Positions 63,197 to 64,000 of a DNA stretch of 64,000 nt are shown piece by piece (positions within the stretch are counted from its first letter, which is position 1; each line of letters begins with the position of its first letter). The stretch comes from Tepidisphaeraceae bacterium. Lineage in GTDB: Bacteria > Planctomycetota > Phycisphaerae > Tepidisphaerales > Tepidisphaeraceae. A program made the translations under genes and the position numbers. The notes below the pieces were generated by a model that made no database searches, was not told where the DNA came from, and saw only the letters and a list, made by a program, of their open reading frames with translations. The stretch spans positions 248,001 to 312,000 of the forward strand of contig DASYHQ010000061.1 in NCBI GenBank assembly GCA_035998445.1. The letters are read 5' to 3'.

Positions 63197-63586
63197 TTAC
63201 TGCGCCGCCTCGGCCTTCTGTTCGTAGTACTCGGTGATGTGCTCGTAGACGCCTTCCGGAAACGTCAGGTTGCGGTAGACGTTGCAGCCGTCGGGATCCT
63301 CGCTTGGGCAGATCGGGAAGTCCTGCTCCTTCTGCCATTGCATGATCTTGGCAGCCTTCGGCGGGTTGTACCCCTTCGCCTCCACCTGCATCACCAGGGC
63401 CTTCGCCTGCGTCTCATCAAACCCGCCACCCTTGGCGAGGTGCTTGATGACTTGATCGGCCGGCATAAAGTGCCGCGCGATCATCGCAAACGTCAGCCGT
63501 CCGTAATGCCCGATGTCCTTCCCCTGCGACAGGGATTCGAGCAGGTGCGACATCATTTCGTTCTTCTTCAGGTCTGTGATAGCCAT
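63197..63586 (-). CDS. Small conserved protein, unknown
   Basis: A 129-residue soluble protein. The N-terminal half (AITDLKKNEMMSHLLESLSQ, GKDIGHYGRLTFAMIARHFM) is helical, and the C-terminal half has CPSEDPDGCNVYRNLTFPEG with two Cys and EHITEYYEQKAEAAQ. No named domain is recognised. A perfect AAGGAGG lies six bases before the ATG at 63586, which decides the start. High charge and the strong ribosome site suggest good expression. Confidence 0.65.
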   Translation of the reverse strand: MAITDLKKNEMMSHLLESLSQGKDIGHYGRLTFAMIARHFMPADQVIKHLAKGGGFDETQAKALVMQVEAKGYNPPKAAKIMQWQKEQDFPICPSEDPDGCNVYRNLTFPEGVYEHITEYYEQKAEAAQ

Positions 63587-63679
63587 TGCGGGCCTCCTTG
63601 TTAGATGGGGAAGGAGGTGCAAGGGGCGTGCCTAAAGGTAGCATTTTGTTAGGGTGAGGGGCTTGGCGAGCTCGGACGT

Positions 63680-64000
63680 TCACCGATCACTGTCTGCAGC
63701 TTCATAAGCTGATATGTCATTGCTTATCATGTAAATCCCGAGGTTACAGCGCGCGCATGCTTTGATGAGCTCAATAGGAAGATTTGATTCGAACTGGTCT
63801 TGGTTCATTCGAAGGTCAACATAAAGTTGCATCCTCAACCCACGACTTTGCAACTCTGAAAAGTCCGTTCCGACGCGGCGATCTAAGAAGGCTGCCACTC
63901 GCGTAAAAAGTTGGCTCGTACGTACCTCGAACTCCTCAGTTGGCTCAGTGGCCTCACGGCACTCGCTGAGCCTGACTGGGGCGAAACTGACCGTCACGCC
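63680..64000 (-). CDS. Small protein reaching the window edge, DUF4279-like
   Basis: At least 105 residues; a GTG at 63997 could start it, but the frame is open to the edge, so the start is not known. The segment SQLFTRVAAFLDRRVGTDFS, then SRGLRMQLYVDLRMNQDQFE and LPIELIKACARCNLGIYMIS, follows the layout of DUF4279, a small domain found in immunity-like and phage-related proteins. This match is from memory and weak. GC is lower than in neighbouring genes. Confidence 0.45.
   Translation of the reverse strand, partial: GVTVSFAPVRLSECREATEPTEEFEVRTSQLFTRVAAFLDRRVGTDFSELQSRGLRMQLYVDLRMNQDQFESNLPIELIKACARCNLGIYMISNDISAYEAADSDR

Overview
The window looks like a piece of a high-GC chromosome from a planctomycete-like bacterium, most likely class Phycisphaerae (inference from gene content; no 16S rRNA gene is present). 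Supporting signs: two exported proteins with PEP-CTERM tails (Val-Pro-Glu-Pro-Ala, a hydrophobic stretch, then an Arg cluster), a squalene synthase HpnC at the left edge, and a long alternative complex III / caa3 oxidase operon. The intergenic spaces are unusually rich in long inverted-repeat (REP-like) elements. No rRNA, tRNA, CRISPR array or complete insertion sequence was recognised.

Layout. 1-3.7 kb: HpnC (cut by the edge), a lipoprotein, a small membrane protein, a metallo-beta-lactamase-fold hydrolase and a sugar-isomerase-like TIM barrel. 4.0-12.7 kb: a divergent cluster. Leftward are a Rieske oxygenase, a SUMF1-family protein, an ABC permease and a binding protein. Rightward are a second binding protein, a type III-like glutamine synthetase and an AraC regulator. 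It looks like uptake and oxidation of a nitrogenous compound, but the substrate is not visible. 12.8-19.8 kb: an FAD oxidoreductase, DNA polymerase I with a palindromic 21-bp repeat array upstream, and a membrane-anchored coiled-coil protein. 20.5-30.8 kb: a probable polyamine block (PotC, PotD, PotB, an aldehyde dehydrogenase, a translationally coupled HDAC-like deacylase and acetyltransferase, and a class III aminotransferase), interrupted by a GT39-like membrane protein. 31-35 kb: an LLM flavin oxidoreductase, a PatB-like aminotransferase, a PEP-CTERM protein and a small VOC-like protein.

35.4-49.8 kb: one leftward respiratory operon, actABCDEF - unknown membrane protein - sco - coxB - coxA - coxC - coxD. 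It couples quinol oxidation (alternative complex III) to an A2-type caa3 oxygen reductase, and several genes overlap by 1-8 bases. 50-53 kb: Dps, an alanine racemase whose 3' end runs into a repeat element, and xylose isomerase. 53.7-58.4 kb: a PEP-CTERM protein followed by a lower-GC island. The island holds an 812-residue nuclease-NTPase fusion that looks like a single-gene defence protein, and an ORF made of 14 tandem heptads with Phe/Ile/Leu core positions. 58.8-64 kb: a secretin-like lipoprotein, a small membrane protein, TerC, an SprT-like metalloprotease, a P-loop kinase-like protein and two small proteins.

The best candidate for an undescribed system is the 55.3-58.4 kb island. A 21-bp sequence present in exact inverted copies at 53612 and 58393 brackets the region. 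Second come the coupled acetyltransferase/deacylase pair in the polyamine block and the Rieske/SUMF1/glutamine synthetase cluster. All functions are read from sequence motifs and recalled family knowledge; no database search was run.
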